The notes under the pieces are model-generated. The model was not told the DNA's origin and did no database searches. It saw only the letters and a list, made by a program, of their open reading frames with translations. A stretch of DNA of 64,000 nt from Pontederia crassipes (Eukaryota; Streptophyta; Magnoliopsida; Commelinales; Pontederiaceae). A program made the translations under genes and the position numbers. The first letter of the stretch is position 1. Each line of letters starts with the position of its first letter. Below, in pieces: positions 11,988 to 23,871 of this stretch. Where the stretch lies: positions 1,798,001 to 1,862,000 of the forward strand of contig JAUKPH010000028.1 of assembly GCA_030549335.1 (NCBI GenBank), written 5' to 3'.

Positions 11988-13116
11988 GGATAAATTACAT
12001 CAAATGTCCTCCAATTTTAAGGTTTGCTCAGCGATACCCTCTAACTTCACTTTGTAACACAAATGTCCTTCATCTTTTAACGTGTTTCACCCGATGCCCT
12101 CTTTACCTGAGATAGCCGGTTTTCCGATTTTTCGTCAACGTGACATCAACGTGGTCATCTCCTCTCTCCTCCACATAAATAGTCGTCCAACGTGACATGC
12201 TCCGACGTGACACATAAAATTACACCAATGCCCTCCAACTTTAAGGTTTGCTCAGCGATACTTTCTAACTTCACTTTGTAACACAAATGCCCTTCATCTT
12301 TTAGTACATTTCATCCGATGCCCTCTTTACATGGGACAGTCGGTTTCTCGATTTTTCGTCGACATGACGTCCACGTGGCCATCTCCTCTCTCCTTCACAC
12401 AAATAGTCGTTCGACGTGGCACATAAAATTACACCAAATGTCTTCCAACTTTAAAGTTTGCTCACCAAATACATATAAAATTACACCAATTTGGACAAAG
12501 ACGACGCCGACGAACACGAAAAGTGAACGATGAAGGAGACGAACGACGAAGGAGAGCGAACGACGAAGGAGAGCGAACGACGAAGGAGTGCGAACGGCAA
12601 AGGAGGTTTCATGCGAACGACGATAAAGAGAAAAATAAGAAAATAATTTAATAGTGAGTGAGTCAACTTATAGTAAGTAAGATGATTTAATATGTGGTGT
12701 CACATCGAAATGTGCTACGTCGGACGACTATTTGCATGGAGGAGAGATAAAATGACCACGTGGATGGCACGTCGATAAAAAATCGAAAATCCGACTGTCC
12801 CGGGTAAAGAGGAAATCGGGTGAAATGTATTAAAAGATGAAAAGCATTTGTATTACAAAGTGAAGTTGGAGAATATCGCTGAGCAAACCTTAAAGTTGGA
12901 GGGCATTGATGTAATATGTGCCACGTCGAAGTATGCCACGTCGGACGATTATTTGCGTGGAGGAGAGAGGAGATGATCACGTCGACGTCACGTCGACGAA
13001 AAACTGAAAAACTGACTATCCCAAGTGAAGATGAAGATCATTTGTGTTACAAAGTGAAGTCAAAGGGTATCGCTGAGCAAGCCTTAAAGTTGGAGGACAT
13101 TTGGTGTAATTTACCC
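11988..13116. mobile_element. Foldback (long inverted repeat) DNA transposon, copy 1
   Basis: The left end GGATAAATTACATCAAATGT mirrors the right end (reverse: GGGTAAATTACACCAAATGT). Each arm holds two repeats of a roughly 220-bp unit (CTCCAACTTTAAGGTTTGCT, then TTCACTTTGTAACACAAATG), inverted in the right arm around a centre of GAACGACGAAGGAG repeats. The flanks share TTGAACT, consistent with a decayed 8-9 bp target duplication as in Mutator-like elements. It has no transposase, so it is non-autonomous. A second copy lies at about 47.2-48.1 kb. Confidence 0.78.
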
Positions 13117-13931
13117 TTTGAACTTCAATTCATTTCGGGCGCTGAGAGGGTAAAAGGACAGTATCACTGAGATCATGTGGTTATCCAATTATATTACTTT
13201 AGTAAGGAATGTAGATATGTTAGGTCCAAGACTGTGCAGAAGTAACAATCCCTGATTTTAGGACTGTACTAAGCCTCAGCATCACCCATTGTCACATAGA
13301 AAAACAAAAGAATATTCTCTGTATGCTTGCATTGCAGCACAGACAAATTATGGAGCACGTGTTAGTTTGGTTCTGCTGACCTAAAATCTCGCTTTCTACT
13401 CCAAATTCCAATTTGACTATTTATTTTATCAAATTGGATAACCAAAGAAAAAGGACAATTTCATGCTACCTACCGAACTTACATAGTGTTAAGAGACTAA
13501 CTAGCCAACTATAAAATTGATTGAAAAACATGACATCATCAAGCCTAGCAATTAAAACGGTAGAAGCATTTTAAATGACTAAAATGACATCAAATCCAGA
13601 TCAAGTATTATCTATTTCTTTATCAGAAGCTGCATTTCCGTTGCCAACAAAAAGTTGTTTCCCTCACCGATATTTACTTTGAATTATGCACTGGAGTTTA
13701 ATATTACACATTTCAATAGCCACCAACTACTGAGACCATCAAATGTACTACATGTGTGAAGAAAGGAATATTATATAAACAAATTTGTTAATGTTAAGTC
13801 TGCAGTTCTTCTACACTGTTCTGATAATAACACGATCTGATGCATGAAAATAGCAGAGTATGGCAAGACTATCAAATTGCATATGACAAAATTTCTACTT
13901 AGTTACATTTCTTCTGGTCTCACGTCATGTA
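13117..13931. other. Downstream flank of XRCC2
   Basis: AT-rich DNA that should include the XRCC2 3' UTR next to the stop codon at 13932. No other gene is seen. Confidence 0.5.
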
Positions 13932-16900
13932 TCACATACTCAAGATGATACCATCCTATAGAAAAACAAATATTTAAGGAGCTAAATATAAATAGAATAA
14001 CGAGGTAGAAGCAGAAGAGGCGTACAAACATTTACTTCATAAAAGTCAACAAAGGAGAGAGATCTTACATCTGTAACAGTGAATTTGTCCTTTATGTTCA
14101 ATAAGGGCTGCACCCATTCAGATGTATATACAGGAAACACGACCTTTTCCCCACTGGAAGTAACATTATCTGCAATCAGTAGAATGATCCAGAAACTTGG
14201 GAGTAAATTTGAGAATACATAGTCTTGTCCGTGCGCATAGAAAAATCACAAACCCCAGTAGGATTAAGTGACAAACCTGAAAACTTAAAGTGAACCCTAT
14301 GTGTAACAAATGTCTGCACCAGCAAATTACAATGCTCAATATTAGATCCAAAAATACACCCTGTTACAAATCTGCAGAGATACGTTTGTATAACAAGAAA
14401 TAAGAAAAGCATGATGAAAAGCCTAAGACCAAATGAAACCTTCATATTTCTTGGCAAAATGTGTCCAATGATTGCTGTGATCACACACTAATAAGCTAGT
14501 TCATATGACAGCCAAAAATTTTGACTACCGGCACTTGTTGACAATGAAAGAAAAAGACAAACCTGCCATATTTTAGGCATATACTCGCTATACGAAATCT
14601 TCTCTGCTTCCAGGCTTGATGCTTGACTTGGATCATTTGCAGGCCACTTTCCAGAAGTTCTGTTGACACAAATTTAGTTGTACAATCCAAATTTTCTAAT
14701 CAACAATTACCACAGAGAACAGAGTTGCTGTCCTAATTCTTTGTCTCCTTTAATCTTCCCATAAGAACATGTATTTTTAGCTAACATTATTTAAATTGCT
14801 ACCAAGTATGGATGGACACGTAACCTTTTTTTCAGTGTCTGCAATACTAATTGTATCTTTTTCCACTTTTTTTTTCTTTTTAAGCTAAATAGCAGATCAA
14901 ATTAACTCGCAAAATGAAGCAGTAGTCAGGTCAAAGTTCTAAATACGAGAAAAGTATGTAGCTGATATGGAAGTTAAAATCAAGTATTTCTCTAGAATTA
15001 TGTGGTGTACAAGCCTACGGCACCTTAAAAAAGCACACTATAATTAATAATAAGGACGAACATGCCGAAAAAACAAGTTTTGAATAAGATAGCTACAAAT
15101 GACATGATTACATGAGGCCCTTCACATCAAGCAAAAGATCACAAGTAATTATACTTACCTAACAGCACCAAAATAAAAAACTTTTGAATCTAGAGAATGC
15201 ATAAGAAGCTAACCTCTGTGAATTCATTGATGCTCCAACTCCAAATATACTGGACTTTGTTGTTAACACCAACATAGGTTGCAATGCCAAGAGCCTACGC
15301 ATCTCTTGAACCATGGTTTCCATCAAATTTTGAAATGGCTGGCTATTCCTTCATCACATAAGTGAGACGACTGAGAACATTTGAAACTCAGACATTAAAT
15401 ATAAATAGGGAATTCAGCAAGAAGATCATCCCACTCCACATTTTTTATAGTTACTTAAGATTACACAGCTTCATATTGGTGTAAGCCTCAATAGAAATGC
15501 ATAGCATACAGAAAGGTGGAAAATTGTCGAAGATAACTTATCTAGAAATAACTAAACGGAATCTCATAGAGAGACAACAAATAACTGAAGATAAACTTAC
15601 TTCTCAAGTACCATATATCGAGTTCAAATCAGAATTTCTCCCTAGCATTCGTTTGACAGCCATAAAATGTGGTAATTTCTTAATGTAGGTATGATTATTC
15701 TTATTTTCTGGTGTGCAGTACTTTATAGAAGTTTATAAAGTACGCAAATATTTATCTTTAACAATTAATGCTGAGGAAAGAACAAAGAATAATATTTTAC
15801 CCTCTAAAATCTCCAAAAGCTGCCGATGGAGGTGCTCGATCCATCCAATAAAAGGCACCAATGCTGGAGTGAAAGAAATCAACATAACTACAATATTACA
15901 AAAAATTTCGAAACAAGAAGACACATAATTCAATGGATTATTCATAAGTAGTCTAATGTTAATTTCAATTATCTCACTCCCTATCCATGAATAGCAGCTT
16001 ATGTGTTAAGAGGAAGAATAAGAACTTTTCATAAATTAAAGAAGACCTATCGATCATAATGAAATGAATACCAACACCAAGAGTTTCACTTGCATCTTGA
16101 ATATGTAACTGCAAATTCTGCAAAACCATGGAAACTCTGATCAGTCATTAAAAGAGTAAAATGAAAATGTTTTAATTTATTACAATACGATTTTCCTATC
16201 GAAAAAAATACACTCTGGATGCATGGCTAATTAGGGTTCAGGCTGCAAGTATTACAATATCACCCTTATCCAGCATATCAAATGAAAAACTGAATGTCTG
16301 ATCTAAGTACAAAAGAAACAAGCAAGCTAAAAATATTAACATTTAATTTTTTTGAAACGAGAAAGGACGACTAGCAAGAAGATAGTCATCCAAAAGTTCC
16401 ACTAATAATAATAGGGATTTCAGTGAGTTGATAGAGAGGCCACCAGAAACATTGTGGCACATGGCCATGAGGACAGGAAAAAAACAGCACACTACAAACC
16501 AAAAAATGGCTACGCAAAACCACGCACCACCATCACACATTGCCCAAGCAGAAGAGGACAGTGCACATCTATCAAAAGCCACATAGACAAATTTGCCCCT
16601 TACATTTGGGCGACACCTATGTTTTATAGCCGGTCCCAAGCCCGGATAAAGGAGGAGGGTTGTGTTAGACCCCGACAGCCAGCGTAAAACCTTGTCGAAT
16701 CTCATGAACATGGATCAACAAATATGGCGTCGTATGATCCATGTAGCCGACCCCACCTAGTGGGATAAGGCTTTGTTGTTGTTGTATTTGGGCGACACCT
16801 GGCTGATGCCAATTGAATTGCGGACAGGCTTTCGCCTGATACTACAAGCCCGAGCCACCAAGGCAATGACGTTTGGGCCGCGTATCAGAGTGGAATCAGC

Positions 16901-19900
16901 TTCAGCGTCTGCCACGGCATCACCAGCCACATCTGTGGCACAAAATTCCTCAGTCGACTTCACAAGTCCAGTGTTCCAGCTCGTCATGCCTGTCCCCGAT
17001 GCAGCCGTTACGTCTATCAGGTCAGGAGGTGGAACAGGATTTTCCCATCATTTGCACGTTGATCCTCCATTGATGTCATGGATCCGAGTTGTTCTTCTTG
17101 CAAGGTCAGCTTAAGGATGCCGTAGCTGCCTCCTGGGTGGTCAAGCCCCTGCCCACTGCTGTCCTTCGTCTTAAACCACTCGTGAGTACATAAGAAAATG
17201 CTGGACTGGCTGGCCCATCACCAGAAGCCAAGGCGCGCCAGGTCTGACACCAGGACGCCCGGTGGACGTGCCTGAAACCCGCAAGGTCCACCACCTTCAG
17301 ATCCACCGTGTCTGACCGTCCATAAAGAAGGGTGGAGCAATCATCAGGCGGCCGAACCTCAAGCACTGCTGGTGAGGGAGACCGGGCCACGCCCTCAGCA
17401 AGGGCATTCTCCAAAGGTGGTGTGATGGGGCCCGCAGCTCCCAAGAAGGAGTGGGCTGTCTCGGCAATACAAGATTTTGCATGATTGCAGGAGTCATGAG
17501 CACCAATGGGCATCGTTCTAGCAGAAAGAGGGAGGAAATTGTCATTTATTGCCAAGGCAAATGCTTCATCTCCCATGAGACATGTGTTAAAGGACTGCCG
17601 CTGGAGCGCCGTTGTATTCAGCATGGTAGAATCGCACAGATCATGTGCAGGCACCTCGGAACTCGCAGAAATCTGCAGCGTGATATCTTCAGCAGGCCGA
17701 GGAGAAACTGCTACGACACGTGGCATCTATTTCCATACTCGACGAGCAGCTGCTCGCCACATCATCATCCCTGGGCAATCTCTGCTCCAGGGCTTTACAA
17801 AGGGGTCCACGCGTCGAGACAGAGGTCTTGAGCACCACCCCCATCGAGAAGCCATCGGCAGTCACGAGCCACCACCGGCAACGAATTCCAACCACGACTG
17901 TCGGTGACTCTGAGCATCAGCACAGGCAATGGAGACAATTCCCACAGTCAAAGAGGGATTCACCTCGGGCTTTACATAGGGGTACACGCGTCCAGACAGA
18001 GGTCTTGAGCATCACCCCCATCGAGAAGCCGTCGGTGGTCGTGGGCCACCACTGGCGACGATCTCCAAGGCAATAAAGACACGGTACATCCGACCATCAA
18101 CACGCAGGAGCAACGCTGAAGGGATGCATTGATGAGGCGAGATTGAAATCGAAGCACAAATATTGGCGATATCAGCAGTTCCAATGGCTGGCACCGCGAC
18201 ATAACAGATGGTTGCGAAAGGCCGAATGATGGCAGACAACACCTCAGCATGTCACAGGTGCAAAGGGACTCCGGATAGAGTGATGGAAACTCTGTCCGAC
18301 TCGCCTGATTTCGAGCCCCCAAGTGCAAGCCACCACGCAGACCAGCGGACATGTGAATCCCCGACCGTTGTCGACTCACCGATCAACCAGCGATGGGGAG
18401 ATTGAAGGGGGGCCCGCAGCTGATGCTCAACACCTTCCTGGATCTTTTCCAGGGGTGTGCTTGGGGAAAACAGCCTCCCAATGAGGCACTGGGACAGGAA
18501 ATCACGTGTGGCAGAAGCATCTGGCCCCAAGGTGCATCAATGGCAGAGATCACTGGCAGGTGGAGGGTTGCCCCGTAGAAGCTGCATGCACGTATTGTTG
18601 GTGTGGACTGGACGGGCAGGCGGGGTGCCATTGGCCCAGTCCACGACAGCGGAGGCAATTGAATGGTTCCCGGAAGCTATGTTGAAGATGACCGTGGCCA
18701 CGACAGCGGTAGCAGATGGTGTCCCGCAAGCCAGTCAAAGGGACAGCCCTCACCGCAGACCTCCTGGACCAACCTTCGTGGTCTACCACATATTGCGAAA
18801 GCAAGCCATGCTGTTCACTATCACGCCTGGGAGGAGCGACAACTCAGGTGTGGGATTGGGAGGGGAAAATGGCAGCGGTGACATCACCGGAGGTGGCTCC
18901 ACCAGCAGGGATTGCCGGAGACAGGGTCTGCCGTAAGTGGGTGGAGGGGTTCCTTTCAGTTTTCTGTGAAGGGGGGGGAAGAGAAAGGCCGCGAGAGTGC
19001 AGCCGGTGGCACTGCAGAAAGAGGTGGCGAATCAGAAGCAGGGGAACAGAGGCAGAACGGAGAGAAGAGAGGCGAAGTTCATCTTCGTGGCACCGGCGGT
19101 GGGGGCCACCGGAGGTGGTCGCCGGCGATGGTGGTGGACACCGCCAGGGAGAAGCCCCCGGCGATGAAAGGGCTGGATGCCCTAGGCGCCTGCCGCAGGT
19201 CGCGAGGCCCCTAGGTCAAGTCTCATAGGTCCCACCAAAATCATCAAATTATTCACATGAAGAATTCCCACACCTCATGCTTTGTTGATAACCATTTGAT
19301 TGAAAGGTAGGACTTTAAACACAAGTTGAAAGCAGTATTCCCTAAATGAACTGGCATCAATAACTACACTGTGTACATATCACCATTTACCTTGAGGGAG
19401 GCCACAAATTCAGAGCTATTGTGACACCGGATATACAAGAACCGTTGCATGCATGTCAAAAGTAATTCATCATCAGCATAATCTGCTGCAACCCTTGCAT
19501 CTTGTTCCTGGATGGCGCCGTCAAGGTTACTATCTGACCCTGTTGAATGGTCAAACATCTCCTAAGAGTTACTGACTTTCCAAGACTTGATATCAGAATT
19601 AGTAACTCGGAGGTATTATAGTATTCAATATTGTGATGATGCGTCTTAGGGAAAACTCAATTACTTCCTCATGTTTGTAGCATAAAAAAGTGAAGGATGT
19701 GTTATTTCATGGAGAGAACGCAGATTTCTTCTTATCGAACTTCCTTCAGTAATAAAGCATCAGATTACAACAATGTGTAATTGGAGGAAAGTTGATCCAT
19801 TTGTTGAGTACCAAGTCTTGACGAGGGCCCGTGTTATCAATGAGAAGCAAAAACTTGAAGGCATCATGTGACTCAATTACACTCCATCAACCACAGACTT

Positions 19901-20881
19901 AAACCATTTGAGTCTAGTTATATGGGCTATAACCAACTCCACCCAAAGGTATCTCAGTGATAATATTGCAACTAAAAACTATCAAATCAGTTTGCCTTCT
20001 AGAAAGCACTCTTTGCCTTCGGCCACACTGAGAGTTTTTCTCACTGTTCACAAGTTTAGCAATATCTTAAGCCAATTCCTGCTTTGACGCTCTTGATAAC
20101 CCTTGGAAATGTGGTGTTAGCTAATGTAACTAGTATAGTACTAAAGTAACGAATTATCTAATTTCTGACCCTTAATGTGTCAAAAATTGAAGTTAAAGTC
20201 ATACGAGTGGAAAATTCCAAGCACAACAACAATGGTGGGAAGCTTCCCAACAATTTCAATTTAGCTCAATGTGTACATGTATGTGAATCGACGTACGAAA
20301 AGTTGGAAACCTTCTCAAAAAAAGAAAAAAAGTTGGAAACCATATATTGCATCAAGACCTCGTCCAAAAGGGATGCTTCTCTGTAATTCAAAATTATACA
20401 ATGGAACATACTAAAGAAATGCACAAAGTTGCTCACCAAGAATTTGTCGTATGCGGTTCTGGAGAATCTGCGCGAGCCGAAGCACATCAAACCGGCAGTC
20501 AAGATCGAAGTAGACCACGATCCGCTCCAAACCTCCAAAATGGATCCCATTCCACTCCTTGGGCAGCACACATTCCACCGCGGCCTGCTAGAGCACGGGA
20601 AAGCCACATCTTGAACGGACGCTACCGAGAAACTCAACCTAATCAGGCAGAAGAAATTTCAGGGTTCTTCGGACGGTGGACTTCACCTGGAGGAGGACCT
20701 GGGATTTGGCGGAGGGCGAGGGGCCGGCGATCTCTACGACGTTGCCGACGCGGAGTGGGACGCGGTGGAGGGGAGGCAGAAGTACAAAGGGGCGCCGTGA
20801 GAGGACCCTTGAGAGCATCATCCTCGCGCTCTCGTCTCCGCGGATCCAATCACGGGGATCGTCCTCCTCTGTTTCCGCCAT
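13932..20881 (-). CDS. XRCC2: DNA repair protein XRCC2 (RAD51 paralogue), ten exons
   Basis: A RAD51 paralogue acting with RAD51D in homologous recombination repair in the nucleus. Exons (-): 20881-20687, 20584-20437, 19539-19391, 16117-16047, 15863-15801, 15348-15214, 14659-14563, 14313-14277, 14169-14069, 13955-13932. All junctions are GT-AG, the phases agree, and the coding total is 1,020 nt (339 residues), close to plant XRCC2. Key parts: MAETEEDD start; Walker-A-like GPSPSAKS (53-60); VVYFDLDCRFDVLRLAQIL in exon 2; CMQRFLYIRCHNSSEF in exon 3; Walker-B strand FIMIDSIGAFYWMDR across exons 4-5; LVLTTKSSIFG in exon 6; EYMPKIWQ in exon 7; VYTSEWVQPLL with DKFTVTD in exon 9; and a last exon of only eight codons ending at 13932. 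Intron 1 is 102 bp. Intron 3 is 3,273 bp and full of retrotransposon sequence. No break is seen, so the gene looks functional. Confidence 0.93.
16347..19220 (-). mobile_element. L1-type LINE relic lacking ORF2, in XRCC2 intron 3
   Basis: A GC-rich island inside an AT-rich gene. On the minus strand it starts with a GC-rich 5' leader (about 19.2-18.9 kb). It continues through frames ending in a double zinc knuckle (CYRCRGHGHLQHS with CLRCRGLGQWHPAC, about 18.62-18.72 kb; the last ligand of the first knuckle is changed). It finishes with a typical L1 3' end, GTCCTTTCTCGTTTC plus poly(A) at 16353-16347. ORF1 is broken, and no endonuclease or reverse transcriptase is present, so ORF2 has been lost. 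The LINE is in sense with XRCC2. The 5' boundary is approximate and I could not find its target duplication. Confidence 0.62.
16619..16785 (+). mobile_element. Short retroposon (SINE or truncated RTE LINE) nested in the L1 relic
   Basis: A 167-bp insert flanked by perfect 15-bp repeats ATTTGGGCGACACCT (16604-16618 and 16786-16800). Its last 60 bp, GTCGTATGATCCATGTAGCC through TTGTTGTTG, match the 3' tail of the RTE LINE at 10.2 kb almost base for base. The 5' part (CCGGTCCCAAGCCCGGATAA, then GGAGGAGGGTTG) resembles Au-type plant SINEs, which end in TTG repeats. It is either an Au-like SINE using the RTE machinery or a very short LINE copy. Confidence 0.75.
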
Positions 20882-21087
20882 TGCCGTGCACCGTTCTCTA
20901 GGGCTCTTCTTTGGAGCTCCCTTTTCCCTCCCTTTTTTTCTTTGATCTATCTTTTCTAACGGCTCCTGCTTGTTGACCCATATTTTGTGGGCTTCAGGCG
21001 AGGGGCTGTTGAGTTTGGCCCATGCCACGTAATCTTATGTCTTTGGGGTTGTCTCTTAAGCCACAATTTTGGGCTGATCATTAAAAT
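20882..21087 (-). promoter_or_regulatory. XRCC2 5' flank
   Basis: Immediate upstream region of the XRCC2 start codon (20879-20881). It contains the probable 5' UTR, which is open in frame upstream but has a good start context only at MAETEEDD. No TATA box is assigned. Confidence 0.45.
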
Positions 21088-21735
21088 TTTCGATTTTGTT
21101 TAGAGGATAATTTTCCCAAACTTATAGGAAGGTTAAACTAATTTATAAATTTCTCCATTAGTTTAATGTTTTTAAAAAGTAAAACCTTATTTTAACAACT
21201 AAGTAAGAAATAAACAAGATATCTCAATTTATTTATTACAATAGTTATTATTTTATCATTCTATTATAAATCCTATATGTTTTCTCTCTCATTTTTCTCA
21301 TCTGAACATATTTTATTCATTCCTTTTAATTAAAAAATATTGTATATTAATATTAAGGTATTTATAAAATTATATCATTACAATATTTTGATGCATATAT
21401 CAGGACTAAATTTTTTTAAAAAAAAATATCTATATATTTCATGAGCAGTTTAAACTTTTTAATCATAAAAGTAAATCATTTTATTATCAAATGGCATACA
21501 ACAGAACATTTACCTAAACAGGTAAACAATTATTTTTTTAAAATCAACTTCGTACTTAAAGTATTTATCACCACTAACGTAATAACATTCTTTTATCAAT
21601 CAAGTCAAGCGAATTCTTCATTTTGGAAAAATAATAAAAAAAGGCTTAATCGATTATGATCAGTATGAAAATTTGTCTTTTATTTGTCCAATTGTTTCAA
21701 CCATATATAGAAATTTGAGATTTTTTTTTATGAAT
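21088..21735. repeat. AT-rich direct repeat, unit 1
   Basis: About 650 bp repeated at 21.89-22.58 kb in the same orientation, with roughly four fifths of bases matching by eye. Shared words include TTTTTCTCATCTGAACATAT, CATACAACAGAACATTT and GCGAATTCTTCATTTTGGAA (one base changed in unit 2). No coding potential; origin unknown. Confidence 0.7.
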
Positions 21736-21889
21736 GAACATCAATATATGAATTAAGTCGTAATAGAATATTTATTACTTCTCTTAAGTGCAACATTTAC
21801 ATCATTTTTTCTTAACATCTACCGGCCTGCTTGCAGCAACTCGATCTGATCAGCCCAATAATATATGGGACATTTTTTTCTTAACATTT

Positions 21890-22580
21890 ACGATTTTGAT
21901 CTTAAGTTTCTTAATTTAGAGGATATTTGCTTAAATAGTTTACTAAATTTATCCATTGATTTAATGTTTTTTTATAAAAAATAAATCCTTATTTTAGCAA
22001 CTAAGTAAAAAAATAAACAAGAGATCTCAAATTATTTATTTTTTACTTACAAATTATTTTGTTATAATAGATAACTTACCATTGTAGTTGTTATTTTATT
22101 ATAAATACTATATGCCTTCTCTCTCTCATTTTTCTCATCTGAACATATTTTATTCCTTCGTTTTTATTTAGTTAAAATATTTTATATTTTTAATATTAAT
22201 ATGTTTAGTAAATTATATCATTACAATATTTTGATTTATATATCAGGATTAAATTTAAAAACTTATCTATATATTCATGAGAATTTTAGTCTTTTTAATT
22301 ATAAACGTACATTATTTTATCATCAAATGATATACAACAGAACATTTCTCTAAACATGTAAATAATTATTTTTCTAAAAAAATCAACTTCGCACTTAAAG
22401 TATTTATCAGCACTAGCATAATAATAATATTTTATCAATCAAGTCAAACGAATTCTTCATTTTGGAAAAAAATAAATAAACTATGAAAAAAAAATTAATT
22501 GTGATCCAGTAGGAAACTTTGTCTTTTATTTGCCCAATTGTTTCAACCATAGAAATTTGAGATTTTATTTTATGAACGGA
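21890..22580. repeat. AT-rich direct repeat, unit 2
   Basis: Second unit of the tandem pair between XRCC2 and the receptor kinase. The roughly 150 bp between units contains a CTTGCAGCAACTCGATCTGA segment found only once. Both units read GAAATTTGAGATTTT near their right ends. Confidence 0.7.
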
Positions 22581-23871
22581 ACTTTAATGTCCGAAGTGCA
22601 TTATTATTGGGCGGACGATACAAGGATAGAGAGGTTAACTACTTGGCCCATTTGGTATTAAATCCTCAACTGCTTTGTTGCCCCACTGTAAAAGAGAGGT
22701 AAAAAGATGGTGCACAGCAATAACACGTATACATTATTACTGCAGTCGTGAGGCATTTCTTGTGGCCTGAAGTTGATAAGTGCCCACATCTTGTAGGAAA
22801 AAAAAAAAAAAAGAATCTTGAAGTGTTTCAGAGAAGACTCCGTAATACAAGTTATATAACTTTCATGTTAGATTTTGAAATAATAATTGATATTATAAAT
22901 ATAAAATAAAATATTGTTAATAAATAAAAACGAAATTAAAAATTGAAATTTTTGTTCAAAAAATTTTGTCAAAAAATATTATTTAAATATCAAAAAATCA
23001 AATTTTTAATAAAATAATTATAGTAAAATATTAAAAAATTTTAATCAAATAACAAGTAAAAAATAATATTTTATTAATATCTTATAACAAATAATTTATA
23101 TTTAATAAATAAATTATTTTATAACATACATATGTATGAGAGAGAAAATAAAAAAGAAAAAAAAAAGAATAAACAAAGTTATAAAAAAAAAAGCAACACG
23201 TCAACTCAAGCCAAAAAAAAAAAATTTGCGGCGCTACAGTGCTTAGTTCCCCTTTTTTTTTGAAATGTAGTTTCGTTTGGAATTCCGTCAAACGTCCCTA
23301 GTATGGTGTTTTATTTTTCTTTCGATTCGATGTGTGTGGCTCGAACCATTTTTACCTCATGAGGTAAACGGTTCCAGTAGAATACACTTTTTCTCCCTCT
23401 GAAGCTGTAATAGAATAATTAGTACTTGGTTAAATCCAACATTTACATCGATTACTTTTCTTCAGCGACTGCTGGTGGAAGCCGCCTACCTGAGAGCGAA
23501 AGGGAGAGAGCGGGACATTTATGTATCAAACAACAGGAGATTTTTTACGCAATGTCTTCATTCTTTGCAGTCAAGTCTTTCTTCTGTTTTCTACATTGAT
23601 CAACTTCTAGATGGACAACAAGAAGAGGAGCGAGAGGTGGAACCTTTTTGTGGAGGCATACGGGAAAAAAGGTGCAATTTTTATCTTCGTCTTCTACGCT
23701 CTTATTTTCCAATCGTTTTACCAAGTTCAGGGCTTTCTGTTGACCTGTTCATCAAATTTTTTTTCTGTTTTAATTCTTCGGGTTGTTCCACCTCCCAGAG
23801 GCGAGGAGAACGAGGACCGAACTGAAAGGTGGGAGATTCATGTGAATTACGATGGTGTTTCTCCACAAAAA
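22581..23871. other. Spacer and 5' flank of the lectin receptor kinase
   Basis: AT-rich DNA with a poly(A) tract at 22.8 kb. The last 250 bp is open in the kinase frame but lacks signal-peptide character, so it is treated as 5' UTR and promoter. No other gene is seen. Confidence 0.5.

Noticed and set aside
16773-19228. Several overlapping open frames on both strands as host genes
   Set aside because: They lie within an XRCC2 intron, and the minus-strand frames carry LINE ORF1 knuckles with an L1 3' end; others are shadows in GC-rich DNA.
23611-23871. Upstream ATG extending the lectin kinase by 87 residues
   Set aside because: The extension would place the signal peptide internally; the ATG at 23872 immediately precedes a typical signal sequence.
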